In this document: one piece after another, positions 24,686-34,072 of the stretch
Layout of the letters: each line of letters opens with the position of its first letter
Position numbering within the stretch: the first letter of the stretch is position 1
Assembly (NCBI GenBank): GCA_046297095.1
Contig: JBKCNS010000040.1
Span: 1 to 64,000, forward strand
Origin: JBBATK01 sp046297095
GTDB taxonomy: Bacteria > Bacteroidota > Ignavibacteria > Kapaibacteriales > NICIL-2
Reading direction: 5' to 3'
Length of the DNA: 64,000 bases
Translations under genes and position numbers: made by a program
The notes under the pieces: generated by a model
Told to the model about the DNA's origin: nothing
What the model saw: only the letters and a program-made list of their open reading frames with translations
The model's database searches: none

Positions 24686-26520
24686 GTGCAACAACAACAA
24701 AACTTCCTTTTTCTGAGCGCCTGCGTCAAGGAGTGATGATTGCTGATGGTTCCGTGCGCGCCGAGCTTGAGAACAGAGGCATGAACGCACATCTTCCGGA
24801 AGTGTATAACATCACGAATACGGTGGTAATCGAAGACATTCAACGTCGATTCATGGACGCCGGTGCGGAGCTGTTGCAGACCAACACTCTACGTGCTAAT
24901 CGCTTTGCACTTGAAGCGGAAAACCTTGCTGATAGGGTATACGAGATCAATCGCAAAGCCGTGTGGATTGCTCGCACTATTGCGTTGCAAAAAGCCTATG
25001 TGGCAGGCGTAGTGGGACCCACCGGCAAGCATATGGTGCCGGTTGGCTCTATCACTGCAGACGAAGCACATCAAGCTTTTGTAGAGCAGATGGTAGCACT
25101 CGCCGACGGCGGTGCTGATGTGTTTCTGCTGAAGTCGTTTATTGACATGGAGGAGTTGCAAATCGCCATTCGCGCAGCGCGCTATGTGCGAGCCGAGTTG
25201 CCGCTTATTGCACTCAAGACTTTTCCCGAGGACGGTTCGGTTCTTTCAACTGCATTTCCGCGTAGCGTTGCCACAACATTGAGTAATCATGGTGTGGATT
25301 GTATAGGCTCGAATGGCACTGTTGGCCCTCAGCGCATGGTGTCTATTATTCAAGCGCTAGGAAACCAATCTGTGCCGCTGTGCGCTTTGCCCGATATAGG
25401 CATACCAACGATAAGCCGCGGCAGAGCGGTGTATCATGCCGATCCTCTCTATGTGTCGCAAGTAGCAAAGAGATTGGTAGAACAGGGCGTTACTATAATC
25501 GGCGCAGACGGCGGTGCTACTACCGAAATCGTTAAGGCTATTGCCGATGCGGTTCGCGGCACCGAGATAGGTTCCAAGCGCGTGGAGATCAAGATTCACG
25601 AAAAGCCGCCTGAGACCGACGCGCTGAAGACTCCGGGTTCAATCATCGCCGAGAAAATCACCACATCGTATGTTTCCACGGTGGAACTCGACGTACCGCG
25701 CGGCAGCGACATGACCGCACTCGTTGAGTCGGCAGCGTATCTCAAGTCGAAGGGTATTGATGCGGTAAACATCAGCGACGGTGCTCGCGCACGTCTTCGT
25801 ATCAATCCTATTGCTCTCTCGTATGCCATTCAATCGCAAACGGGGATGGAGTGCATAACACACATCGCCTGCCGGGATAGAAATATGGTGGCATTGCAGA
25901 GCGACATGCTGGCGGCACATGCGTTAGGATTGCGCAATATCCTCGCGGTAACAGGCGATCCTGCGCACATTGGTGATTTTCCCCTTGCCACCAGTGTGTA
26001 CGATATCGATTCCATTGGTTTGATACGTGCTGTGAGCAGGATGAACGCGGGTATGGATTTGTCCGGTAATCAGCTTGGAACGACGACAAGATTTTCTATT
26101 GCTTGTGCCGTGAATCCCGTGGCCGATGATCTGGATTTCGAGATTGCGCGTTTGGAGCAGAAGGTTCACGAAGGCTGTACTATTGCTTTTTCGCAGCCGC
26201 TCTTCGAGCCTGCCGCATTGGAACGATTCAGAGCGCGCACAGAGAACATTCCTGTTCGGTTTATGCTGGGCGTGATACCGTTGCGAACTGTTCGTCATGC
26301 CGAATTCTTACATTACGAAGTGCCGGGTATGAATGTTCCCGAGCATATACGAGAAAGAATGCGTGCACACGGAAGCAGCACGGAATCTGCCTCGCAAGAA
26401 GGCGTAGAGATAGCAGTAGAATTCATGAAGGAAGCGCGGCATATGTCCGACGGCGTGTACCTGATGCCGCCGTTTAAAAAGTACGACATGGCCGTTGAAA
26501 TTCTGGATCGCATCCGATAG
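24682..26520 (+). CDS. Homocysteine S-methyltransferase-like domain fused to methylenetetrahydrofolate reductase
   Basis: 612 residues, like Bacillus YitJ. The N-terminal half (1-about 290) is a Hcy methyltransferase-type barrel (IADGSV, GAELLQTNTLRANRF, GPTGKHMVPVG). The C-terminal half (about 315-612) is MTHFR-like (HIACRDRNMVALQSDMLAAH, ILAVTGDPAHIGDFPLATSVYDID, FSQPLFEP, FMLGVIPL). The pair would make 5-methyl-THF and methylate homocysteine. However, the zinc motif is incomplete: Cys207 is present in GVDC, but the GGCC motif reads GADG at 274-277, so both later cysteines are missing. The methyl transfer activity is therefore doubtful; the reductase half looks intact. GTG start with a 4-bp overlap to the upstream gene. 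Confidence 0.88.
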   Translation: MSATTTKLPFSERLRQGVMIADGSVRAELENRGMNAHLPEVYNITNTVVIEDIQRRFMDAGAELLQTNTLRANRFALEAENLADRVYEINRKAVWIARTIALQKAYVAGVVGPTGKHMVPVGSITADEAHQAFVEQMVALADGGADVFLLKSFIDMEELQIAIRAARYVRAELPLIALKTFPEDGSVLSTAFPRSVATTLSNHGVDCIGSNGTVGPQRMVSIIQALGNQSVPLCALPDIGIPTISRGRAVYHADPLYVSQVAKRLVEQGVTIIGADGGATTEIVKAIADAVRGTEIGSKRVEIKIHEKPPETDALKTPGSIIAEKITTSYVSTVELDVPRGSDMTALVESAAYLKSKGIDAVNISDGARARLRINPIALSYAIQSQTGMECITHIACRDRNMVALQSDMLAAHALGLRNILAVTGDPAHIGDFPLATSVYDIDSIGLIRAVSRMNAGMDLSGNQLGTTTRFSIACAVNPVADDLDFEIARLEQKVHEGCTIAFSQPLFEPAALERFRARTENIPVRFMLGVIPLRTVRHAEFLHYEVPGMNVPEHIRERMRAHGSSTESASQEGVEIAVEFMKEARHMSDGVYLMPPFKKYDMAVEILDRIR

Positions 26521-26561
26521 CTGTCGTTTTTGATGTCATTTATCAACTCGGAGAAGTTTTT

Positions 26562-27167
26562 ATGGAAATGGATAATCTACCGCCGTATTTATCGCAGCAG
26601 CAATCTTCTATGGAGGATAGGCGCATAGGTTTTGGCCGGCGACTTGGAGCCAAACTTCTGGATGCTCTGATAATGCTGATTATTGCGATTGTGTTTTACT
26701 ATGCCGCCGGCGACGACATACACAATAATCTTGACAGAATGGTGCGCATAATCATGGCGCAGCAAGGCCAAGACAGCGCTGCCTACAGCGAGGAATTTGC
26801 GGATCTAATGGCACAAGTGACGAAACTCAGTTTGATTGCGAACTTCGTGGGCATACTTGTAAACCTTACCGAGCTTGTGCTGGGAGCAACGCCTGGAAAA
26901 ATGCTTCTCTCCATACGTGTAGCGCATGCCAATGGCCGCAAGGGCTCCATTGCCCTTTGGGCAAAGCGTTGGGCCGTGGTAAATGCTTCGACGGTTTTTT
27001 CATTACTGGCTCTATCAGGAACTCCTTTCTTCAATACGTTGTCCGGCTTGTTGTCGTTCGTGGTATTCTTAGGCTGTTTTGCTGTGCTATCGCAACGTCG
27101 TCAAGCACTTCATGATGTCATCGCAGGAACTGCGGTGTATTACGATCATGATATCAAGGAAGAGTAG
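26562..27167 (+). CDS. RDD family membrane protein
   Basis: 201 residues. The RDD hallmarks are present: R-R-L-G-A-K-L-L-D-A in the first hydrophobic segment (the R...D pair) and, near the end, R-Q-A-L-H-D-V-I-A-G-T (the second D motif), with GATPGKMLLSIRVAH between. Three to four membrane segments are predicted. The function of most RDD proteins is unknown; some are linked to ion or redox transport. It lies between the methyltransferase-MTHFR and tryptophan dioxygenase genes on the same strand with short gaps. Confidence 0.85.
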   Translation: MEMDNLPPYLSQQQSSMEDRRIGFGRRLGAKLLDALIMLIIAIVFYYAAGDDIHNNLDRMVRIIMAQQGQDSAAYSEEFADLMAQVTKLSLIANFVGILVNLTELVLGATPGKMLLSIRVAHANGRKGSIALWAKRWAVVNASTVFSLLALSGTPFFNTLSGLLSFVVFLGCFAVLSQRRQALHDVIAGTAVYYDHDIKEE

Positions 27168-27222
27168 TAGGCGCGCCGGTAGATAATTGGTTGGTACACA
27201 TTACACTTCATGGAGTTAGCGA

Positions 27223-28311
27223 ATGAACACTTCCGGCGGATTGTATTACGGATCGTATCTACAACTCGATTCTATTCTCAACGCACAGGTGCGTGAAAGC
27301 GAGAAGGCAGGACGTCCCGCGCACGACGAGATGCTGTTCATTATTGTGCACCAAGCCTTCGAGCTCTGGTTCAAGCAAATCCTTCACGAAGTGGCGGACG
27401 TGATTCGCATTCTTGGCCAGGACTATGTGCCCGAGGCCGGTGTCGGTACCTGCCTGGATCGCATTATCCGTGTGAACAAAATTCTGGCAATGATGCCCGA
27501 GCAGTTCAGCATTCTGGAAACCATGACACCACGTGGATTTATGGAGTTCCGTGATTACTTGTATCCGGCCAGTGGTTTTCAGTCGTGGCAATTCCGTCTG
27601 TTCGAGATTTCACTTGGTGTGTCGGAAGCACGACGATTGCATTTAGATAAAAGCGGATACGCATCGCGCCTGGCACCCGAACATCAGGCCGAAGTGCAGC
27701 GCGCGCAAGAGCAGGACTCACTATTCGACGTGGTGGAGCGTTGGCTGGAGAAAATGCCCTTCATGGAAATGGGAGGTTATGCGTTTTGGACAGAGTATCG
27801 AAATGCCGTGAGTGCAATTTTCCGGCACGACAGAGAAGAGCTCAAGAAGGTAACCTCGCTCACACAAGAACAAGTGGACATGCAGGATCGTCAGATTGCT
27901 GCATTGGAAAACAACTTTGAAGCGTTGTTTGATGCAGAACGTTTTGAGGCGTTGAGAGCGGAGGGTACCAAGAGGCTTTCGCAGCGCGCAACACTTGCCG
28001 CGCTGTTCATCAGTGTGTATTCCGAGTATCCTTTGTTGCAAACGCCATTCCGCTTACTCGACGCTATACTGGAAACGGACAAGCTGGTGAGCGTGTTTCG
28101 CTTCCGTCATTCCACGATGGTATCAAGGATGATTGGCCAGCGCACCGGCACCGGTGGCTCGAGTGGGGCAGACTACTTGATGAAAACCGTAACACAACAT
28201 CGTGTGTTCACCGACATCGCGGCGCTGAGCAGTTATCTGGTGGCTCCGGATCATGTGCCGGCGCTACCTTCCGAGATTAAAGCTCGATTGCAGTTTGCTT
28301 CCGAAATGTAA
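27223..28311 (+). CDS. kynA: Tryptophan 2,3-dioxygenase
   Basis: 362 residues. Clear family motifs are LYYGSYLQLDSIL, HDEMLFIIVHQAFELWFKQI near the N-terminus, MTPRGFMEFRDYL, and FRFRHSTMVSRMIGQRTGTGGSSGADYL carrying the haem-ligand histidine and the GTGGSSG substrate loop. The enzyme opens the indole ring of tryptophan with O2 to N-formylkynurenine, so the host should be aerobic or microaerobic. No other kynurenine-pathway gene is nearby. A GGAG lies about 9 bp before the ATG. The acetyl-CoA synthetase gene follows. Confidence 0.95.
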   Translation: MNTSGGLYYGSYLQLDSILNAQVRESEKAGRPAHDEMLFIIVHQAFELWFKQILHEVADVIRILGQDYVPEAGVGTCLDRIIRVNKILAMMPEQFSILETMTPRGFMEFRDYLYPASGFQSWQFRLFEISLGVSEARRLHLDKSGYASRLAPEHQAEVQRAQEQDSLFDVVERWLEKMPFMEMGGYAFWTEYRNAVSAIFRHDREELKKVTSLTQEQVDMQDRQIAALENNFEALFDAERFEALRAEGTKRLSQRATLAALFISVYSEYPLLQTPFRLLDAILETDKLVSVFRFRHSTMVSRMIGQRTGTGGSSGADYLMKTVTQHRVFTDIAALSSYLVAPDHVPALPSEIKARLQFASEM

Positions 28312-28389
28312 CGAGAACAATTTGACCGGCACGGTTCATTCTTGTGCCATTACTGATTCTTCGTGTCAATCACCGATACCATTGTCCTT

Positions 28390-30276
28390 ATGAGTAACTC
28401 AGGTGTTTATCCTCCCTCCGCTTCTGTAATAGATCAGGCGCATGTAAAAGAGTATGATGAGTTGTACCGCAGGTCTATTAAGGATAAGGAAGGATTTTGG
28501 GCGGAGCAGGCATCGCTGCTGGAGTGGGATGAACCTTGGACAGATGTGTTCTCGTACACAGAGAAACCATTCTTTACATGGTTCAAAGGAGCAAAGACGA
28601 ACATTGTTCGTAACGCAATTGATCGTCATGTTCGATCGTGGCGTAGAAACAAAGTTGCCTTGATGTGGGAAGGCGAACCGGGAGACAAGCGAGTACTCTC
28701 TTATGAAGATCTGGATAGCGAAGTACAGCGCTTTGGCAGTATTCTTAAAAGTATGGGTGTGCGCCGCGGCGAAATAGTAACGATATACATGCCGCAGATT
28801 CCTGAGCTACCAATAGCCATGCTTGCCTGCGCAAAGATTGGGGCCGCACATAGCGTTGTGTACGGTGGCTTTAGTCACGAAGCCCTTGCTTCGCGCATAG
28901 CTGACGCCGGTAGCCGTGTGGTTGTTACGGCAGACGGTGGCTGGCGACGGGGTAACGTGGTGGATCTTAAGTCCATAGTTAATCAGGCACTGAAGCATTC
29001 GCCTACAGTAGAAGTATGCATCACGGTGAAGCGTACCGGCCACGATGTGGAGATGGTGAAAGACCGCGATTATTGGTTGCACGATCTTGCAGCTCTGCCG
29101 GTCGCGAATGTACCTTGCTCCACGGAAGTACTGGATTCCGAAGATCCTCTCTTTGTGTTGTATACATCAGGAACTACGGGTGCACCTAAAGGGTTGATTC
29201 ATACTCACGGTGGCTATTCCGTGTATACCGCAACTACTCATAGAATGGTGTTCGACATCAAAGACGAAGACCGATACTGGTGCGCTGCTGATCCCGGCTG
29301 GATAACCGGGCATTCGTATATCGTCTACGGCCCGTTGATCAATGGATCCACGGTGATGCTGTACGAAGGCGCTCCCAATCATCCGTATCCGGATCGTTGG
29401 TGGGAAATGATTGAGCGCTACAAGATTAATATTCTCTACACATCGCCCACTGCTATACGCGGCCTGATGAGATTCGGCGATGAGTGGGTGAACCGGCACG
29501 ATCTTTCATCCCTGCGTTTATTGGGAAGTGTGGGCGAGCCTATCAACCCCGAAGCATGGCGGTGGTATCATAGCGTGGTCGGCAAGGGTCGTTGCCCCAT
29601 TATGGATACCTGGTGGCAAACGGAAACCGGTGGCTTTATCATCACGCCTCTTCCGATTACGCCCTTGAAGCCGGGGTCTGCTACGAAGGCGTTTTTTGGT
29701 GCTGAAGTAAAAGTGGTGGATGATAACGGTAACGAAGTTCCGGCAGGAGAGGAAGGCATGCTGGTTCTCACGCATCCCACTCCGGGAATGGCCAGGTCTG
29801 TGTTGCACGACCCAGCGCGATATGCATCAACCTATTGGGAGCAGTTTGCCGAGCGTGGATGGTACAAAACCGGCGACTCTGCGCGCATGGATAGCGATGG
29901 GTACGTATGGATCATAGGCAGGCTGGATGATGTTATAAAAGTAAGCGGTTATCGGTTGGGAACGGCAGAGATAGAAAGTGCTTTGGTAGCGCATCCGGCT
30001 GTAGCCGAGGCGGCCGCAATTGGCTTGCCCAATGAACTTCGCGGAAACGTCATTCGCGTGTATGTGTTACTAAAGCAGGGCATGAGTGCATCAGCCGATC
30101 TGGAAGAGGAACTTCGTGACCATGTGGCCGCAAAGATTGGCGCCATTGCCAAGCCGGAGTCTGTACACATAGTGGATTCTCTGCCCAAGACACGAAGCGG
30201 AAAGATTATGCGTCGTGTACTTAAAGCCAGAGCACTGGGTTTACACGAGGGCGACACCAGCACCCTTGAGGAGTAA
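28390..30276 (+). CDS. acs: Acetyl-CoA synthetase (AMP-forming) or close acyl-CoA ligase
   Basis: 628 residues. ANL-superfamily motifs are visible: P-loop LYTSGTTGAPKGLIHTHGGY, WCAADPGWITGHSYIVYGPL, DTWWQTETGG, WYKTGDSARMDSDGYVWIIGRLDDVIKVSGYRLGTAEIE, and the C-terminal catalytic lysine in LPKTRSGKIMRR. The WWQTETGG and PGWITGHSY motifs are those of Acs rather than long-chain ligases. It makes acetyl-CoA from acetate, ATP and CoA; propionate may also be used. The lysine is a known acetylation switch in Acs enzymes. The ATG at 28390 is used; a GTG nine codons upstream is possible. Confidence 0.92.
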   Translation: MSNSGVYPPSASVIDQAHVKEYDELYRRSIKDKEGFWAEQASLLEWDEPWTDVFSYTEKPFFTWFKGAKTNIVRNAIDRHVRSWRRNKVALMWEGEPGDKRVLSYEDLDSEVQRFGSILKSMGVRRGEIVTIYMPQIPELPIAMLACAKIGAAHSVVYGGFSHEALASRIADAGSRVVVTADGGWRRGNVVDLKSIVNQALKHSPTVEVCITVKRTGHDVEMVKDRDYWLHDLAALPVANVPCSTEVLDSEDPLFVLYTSGTTGAPKGLIHTHGGYSVYTATTHRMVFDIKDEDRYWCAADPGWITGHSYIVYGPLINGSTVMLYEGAPNHPYPDRWWEMIERYKINILYTSPTAIRGLMRFGDEWVNRHDLSSLRLLGSVGEPINPEAWRWYHSVVGKGRCPIMDTWWQTETGGFIITPLPITPLKPGSATKAFFGAEVKVVDDNGNEVPAGEEGMLVLTHPTPGMARSVLHDPARYASTYWEQFAERGWYKTGDSARMDSDGYVWIIGRLDDVIKVSGYRLGTAEIESALVAHPAVAEAAAIGLPNELRGNVIRVYVLLKQGMSASADLEEELRDHVAAKIGAIAKPESVHIVDSLPKTRSGKIMRRVLKARALGLHEGDTSTLEE

Positions 30277-30320
30277 ACTTTCGAATATTCTCGCAGTGCT
30301 AATCTTTGGATTTTACATCA

Positions 30321-30983
30321 ATGAAAACACATATGCAACCCATCCAACGAGTATTAGGAACCGCAGCAATAGTAGCGATTTTTCTCGCAGGCTTTCCCGC
30401 TGCCCACGCCACGGAGTTTCGCATGGGTGTGGGGATTCCTGTGTCGTCTATTGTGGGCACAAATTCATCCCGATTCAAAATGGGAGTGGGATTCGAAGCC
30501 ATCATGGATATTCAAACCGATCGCGAATCATCGTACTATATCAACGTTAGTACGAACAGTTTACCGGGAGCGACCCCCACCGGCGAAGGGACGTCATCGG
30601 AAATTATTCTTCGTCCCGATGTGTCGTGGTGGGGATTTAATGTGGGAGCAGCTTATTACCCCTTACGTCGCAAAGAGGGCACTACTCCGGTCCTTTCGGC
30701 TGATTATGGTTTTCAGTTTGTAACGGAGAACATCTTGCAAGAAGATTTGGCGGTAGGAACTTCCAACACCACTACCAATTCCTTGATGTTTCAGAGTCTT
30801 GGTTTTAGTGTTGGCGTTGAGCACCAGGTGAACACCAAGCTGAGCGTTCACGGGCGTGGAAAGATCAATATCAATGTACCGATGAATGCGCCGAAAAACT
30901 ACTCTATCATATACTCGAACTCGGAGTATAGCTTTATCGTGGCGCAATTCGTGATAGGAACCGAGTATCGATTTGGTCGATAG
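30321..30983 (+). CDS. Small outer-membrane beta-barrel protein, unknown function
   Basis: 220 residues. A signal peptide ends near AAHA (about residue 30). The rest alternates polar and aromatic or hydrophobic residues in strands (EFRMGVGIPVSSI, VSWWGFNVGAAYYPL, LSADYGFQFV, GFSVGVEHQVN), as in 8-stranded barrels, and ends in a C-terminal strand EYRFGR. No catalytic motif is seen. A near -7 box (TAATCTTTG, 30300-30308) lies 12 bp before the ATG. It converges with the lipoprotein cluster. Confidence 0.7.
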   Translation: MKTHMQPIQRVLGTAAIVAIFLAGFPAAHATEFRMGVGIPVSSIVGTNSSRFKMGVGFEAIMDIQTDRESSYYINVSTNSLPGATPTGEGTSSEIILRPDVSWWGFNVGAAYYPLRRKEGTTPVLSADYGFQFVTENILQEDLAVGTSNTTTNSLMFQSLGFSVGVEHQVNTKLSVHGRGKININVPMNAPKNYSIIYSNSEYSFIVAQFVIGTEYRFGR

Positions 30984-31016
30984 AACACGGAATTGAACGC
31001 GTGCAAAACAGGGAAG

Positions 31017-31058
31017 AAACCTCGCGCGGCATACACAACACACTATGCGTGGAGGTTT
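31017..31058. terminator. Weak hairpin between convergent genes
   Basis: AAACCTC (31017-31023) pairs with GAGGTTT (31052-31058), and GCATA with TATGC inside, leaving an internal bulge. There is no strong U-tract on either side. Confidence 0.35.
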
Positions 31059-31449
31059 ATCTGCTAGGATTCAGTTCATCCTTCTTCGTCAGTTCTCGCA
31101 CCAATACCTCGCCGGCAATACGTATCTCGTCGTCTGGGTGGCGAGTAATTTGGTACGGATAGCCCCAGTACAAGAGTTTTGCATCCTTGAAGATATACAC
31201 CCAGCGATTCTCCTCTGATGCCGAGCGCATAGACGACAGCAAAGCGGTATATCCATGTTTGGAATCCAAGTCCGGTGAAAGCAGTGGAACAACCTTCTTC
31301 TCTTCGGCAAGTTCGTCGGTTTTCACTACTTGTTCCATCGTCATTCCTTTGCGCAATGGCAAAAGCTTCTCGCCAACGAACGATACACACCCCGTAAGGG
31401 TCAAGCAAACACACATCAGAACGCACACGCCGCGTGGTAAGTTTTTCAT
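31057..31449 (-). CDS. Small lipoprotein, third of a tandem triplet (BamE-like pattern)
   Basis: 130 residues with a lipoprotein signal (CVLMCVCLTLTGC, lipobox Cys near residue 21). After it, LPLRKGMTMEQVVK resembles the KGMT..V element of SmpA/BamE-like domains. The C-terminal part (FKDAKLLYWGYPYQITRHPDDE) matches the same part of the gene directly upstream, so the two are paralogues. Its start codon overlaps the stop of the upstream gene by one base (TAATG). Outer-membrane attachment is likely; function unknown. Confidence 0.8.
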   Translation of the reverse strand: MKNLPRGVCVLMCVCLTLTGCVSFVGEKLLPLRKGMTMEQVVKTDELAEEKKVVPLLSPDLDSKHGYTALLSSMRSASEENRWVYIFKDAKLLYWGYPYQITRHPDDEIRIAGEVLVRELTKKDELNPSR

Positions 31450-31898
31450 TAGTCGTCCTGTGAGTTATAGCGTATACCAAGTTCTCGCATCATTTCGCCC
31501 ATATTTCTGATTTCGGGATCAGGATGTTGCAGGAACTCATAATCGAAGCCCCAATACACGAGCTTGTTTTCTTTAAAGAGCATCCTAAATGTATTGTATC
31601 TGCTCTGAAACGATGTTTGAGCAGTGCCCGGAGATCCCATAAACCCCGGATTGTTATGGGTAGTACGTAAGAACTGCACTAAGATTTGCGTGTTCTTTAT
31701 CACATAAGGGGAGTTGGGAATAGTGAAGGTATGCAAGCTCTTCAGATCGTCGTCATCGAATATCTTGTCCACTTCCGCAGTGGTCATGCCTTTGTGAAAA
31801 ACTGCGAGGTCGTCGTAGTTTGAAACCACGTACGGTGAACAGCTGCACAACACACAGGCGCAAAAAAGTGCTACTCGCACTAGCTCGTTCCTATTCAT
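31449..31898 (-). CDS. Small lipoprotein, second of a tandem triplet (BamE-like pattern)
   Basis: 149 residues. The lipoprotein signal ends in CACVLCSC. FHKGMTTAEVDKIF is a good BamE/SmpA-type helix start, and FKENKLVYWGFDYEFLQHPD pairs with FKDAKLLYWGYPYQITRHPD of the next gene. It is coupled on both sides through TAATG overlaps. The HPD.EIR.MGE.MRELG ending is shared with the neighbour too. BamE-type domains stabilise outer-membrane assembly machines, but these proteins lack enough similarity to claim that role. Confidence 0.8.
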   Translation of the reverse strand: MNRNELVRVALFCACVLCSCSPYVVSNYDDLAVFHKGMTTAEVDKIFDDDDLKSLHTFTIPNSPYVIKNTQILVQFLRTTHNNPGFMGSPGTAQTSFQSRYNTFRMLFKENKLVYWGFDYEFLQHPDPEIRNMGEMMRELGIRYNSQDD

Positions 31899-32356
31899 TA
31901 GAATTCCTTTTGAAGAGAGTCCGAGATAGCAATTCCGATGCGTGAAGCTTCGACGTTGACGGATTTCTTGAGGTCGTCCGGAGTGCCGGTGTAGATCAGT
32001 TTGTCGTTTGCATAGACGAATCCTACCAGATCGTAAAATGTGCGCTGCGGACGCAGGCCTACTGCCGAAAGAAAATCGCGCGATACGTTCGTGAGTACCA
32101 TACGGTAGAGATCCACCGTGATAACTTCTTTGCTCTCAGGAAAGCGAATTTGATAGGTGTAATCCGGGTCTTCGTTTTTTACCGAATCGATAATAGTACG
32201 AGAAGTCCCGGCACTGAATCTGCCCATAAAGTCGTAATCGGCATTAGGAATAATGCTGCACGAACTAAGGCACAAGAACGAGCCGAGTATTATCACCGCT
32301 ATTGCGACAGAAGCCGGTAGATTTTTCAATCGCAGAGAGAAAGCACTCTTCAACAC
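31898..32356 (-). CDS. Small lipoprotein, first of a tandem triplet
   Basis: 152 residues with a lipoprotein signal (VIILGSFLCLSSC). The body has GRFSAGTSRTIIDSV where the neighbours have KGMT..EV, and FVYANDKLIYTG where they have FK.NKLVYWG, so it is probably a more distant member of the same small family. It begins 45 bp after the pepA stop and is coupled to the second lipoprotein by a TAATG overlap. Function unknown. Confidence 0.75.
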   Translation of the reverse strand: MLKSAFSLRLKNLPASVAIAVIILGSFLCLSSCSIIPNADYDFMGRFSAGTSRTIIDSVKNEDPDYTYQIRFPESKEVITVDLYRMVLTNVSRDFLSAVGLRPQRTFYDLVGFVYANDKLIYTGTPDDLKKSVNVEASRIGIAISDSLQKEF

Positions 32357-32401
32357 GTTGAGAACTGTTTATGGTGAATAGGAAACACTGCTGTCGATAC
32401 T

Positions 32402-33895
32402 CTACGACCACGAACGAAGCAATTCTACAAACAAACGAACTCCCACACCCGAGCCGCCCTTGGGCGAATACGGTCCGTCTTTGGGAGCTATGCCTGTACC
32501 GGCTATATCCAAGTGTGCCCATGGGTAATCGCCAATGAACTTCTTCAGGAAGAGTGCTGCAGTAATAGCTCCCGCGGCTCGGCCACCGGAGTTCTTCACA
32601 TCGGCAACATCGCTCTTGATCAAGTCTTCGTAATCGTCGTGAAGAGGAAGCTCGCATACATACTCTCCGGTACGCTCACCTGCCGCTTTTATACGCTCAA
32701 CCAGTGATTTATCGGTGCCCATAAGGCCCGATGTAACACTTCCAAGAGCGATCATACATGCACCCGTGAGCGTGGCAATATCTACCACTGCTTTGGGCTT
32801 GTAGCGATCGGCATAGCTGAGTGCGTCGGCAAGAATCAATCGGCCTTCAGCATCGGTGTTGTCGATCTCACTGGTTTTACCGTTCATGTGTGTAATCACA
32901 TCGCCGGGTACGTATGCGCTACCACTGGGCATATTTTCCGTAGAGGGAACAAGACATACAAGGTTGATGGGCAGCTTAAGTGTTGCAACGGTAGCCATAG
33001 CGCCAATCACACTTGCAGCACCGTGCATATCCATTTTCATCTCCATCATACCAGCTCCGGGCTTGATGGATATACCACCGGTGTCGAATGTTACGCCTTT
33101 GCCTACAAGCACCACTGGCGCATCGCCCTTTTTACCACCCTTGTGCTCCATGATGATGAACACCGGAGGGCGCACGCTTCCTTGATTAACGGCAAGAAGT
33201 CCACCCATTTTCAGGTCGGTGATTTTCTTTTTATCCAGAACGTCTACAGAGAATCCCGCTTCTTTGCCCGCCGCTTTTGCGCGAGCTGCGAGTGCTTCGG
33301 GGTAGATCTCGTTGTTCGGGGCGTTGGCTAAATCGCGAGTGAGGTACACTCCCTTGCATACTGCGGTAGCAATGCGAATGCCTTCCGTGATGTGTGATTT
33401 GGTGTCGGCGATGTCTGTGTGAATGCTTACGGATTCGATCTTCGACGGAGTTTTGTTGACCGTAAAGTACTTGTCGAATTTATACACGCCCAGCACACTG
33501 CCCTCGATGATGGCTTCGGCGGTGGCTTGAGTATCAACAGTTGTAAGCGCCGGAAACGAGAAGACCAGGTTTTTAACTGAATGGCTTTGAGCCGAGCGGG
33601 CTGCCTTCGACGACGCACGACGCAACGATTCGGCTGTTACGGCGCTCGCATCTCCTAGACCAATGAGAAACACTTTCTTTGCCGACTTACCTTGCCCGGC
33701 ATATACCATCACTACGCTGCCTTTTGCACCAGTAAAATCCCCGCTGGACAATACGCCTTTGCTTTCAGGAAACATGCCGGTAACAGCAGTCTTTTGGCGG
33801 CGGAACAATTGCTCATTGGAAAAGAAATACACGGCGATGCCATCTGCTTTTTGAGACTTCAGCGATCCGCCGGCGAGGGAAGTTTGAACCTTCAT
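32402..33895 (-). CDS. pepA: Leucyl aminopeptidase (M17)
   Basis: 497 residues. The M17 signature NTDAEGRL is present together with GKGVTFDTGGISIKP and MKMDMHGAASVIGAMA, carrying the metal-binding Lys/Asp residues, and ATLTGACMIALG. The enzyme removes N-terminal residues from peptides in the cytoplasm using two metal ions; in some bacteria PepA also binds DNA. The ATG at 33895 is followed by a typical N-terminal domain. A -7 box lies 46 bp upstream. It is the first gene of a transcript with the three lipoproteins. Confidence 0.95.
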   Translation of the reverse strand: MKVQTSLAGGSLKSQKADGIAVYFFSNEQLFRRQKTAVTGMFPESKGVLSSGDFTGAKGSVVMVYAGQGKSAKKVFLIGLGDASAVTAESLRRASSKAARSAQSHSVKNLVFSFPALTTVDTQATAEAIIEGSVLGVYKFDKYFTVNKTPSKIESVSIHTDIADTKSHITEGIRIATAVCKGVYLTRDLANAPNNEIYPEALAARAKAAGKEAGFSVDVLDKKKITDLKMGGLLAVNQGSVRPPVFIIMEHKGGKKGDAPVVLVGKGVTFDTGGISIKPGAGMMEMKMDMHGAASVIGAMATVATLKLPINLVCLVPSTENMPSGSAYVPGDVITHMNGKTSEIDNTDAEGRLILADALSYADRYKPKAVVDIATLTGACMIALGSVTSGLMGTDKSLVERIKAAGERTGEYVCELPLHDDYEDLIKSDVADVKNSGGRAAGAITAALFLKKFIGDYPWAHLDIAGTGIAPKDGPYSPKGGSGVGVRLFVELLRSWS

Positions 33896-33941
33896 AGTGC
33901 GTATATGATTAGGAGTGTACGAGATATCAAGATTATGACCA

Positions 33942-33949
33942 CAAATCTA
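33942..33949 (-). promoter_or_regulatory. Candidate -7 box (TAGATTTG) for pepA
   Basis: Minus-strand match to TAnnTTTG, 46 bp before the pepA ATG. Confidence 0.4.
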
Positions 33950-34072
33950 CAACCGCCGAACTGTTTCCGGCGTCAAAAAGGTGTAAGAGTATGCACGGTG
34001 AAAAAGGACCTGCGACTGTACACTCGCAGACGGATAAAGTAGGCCCCTTGGCGATAGATACGTTCACCGGTA

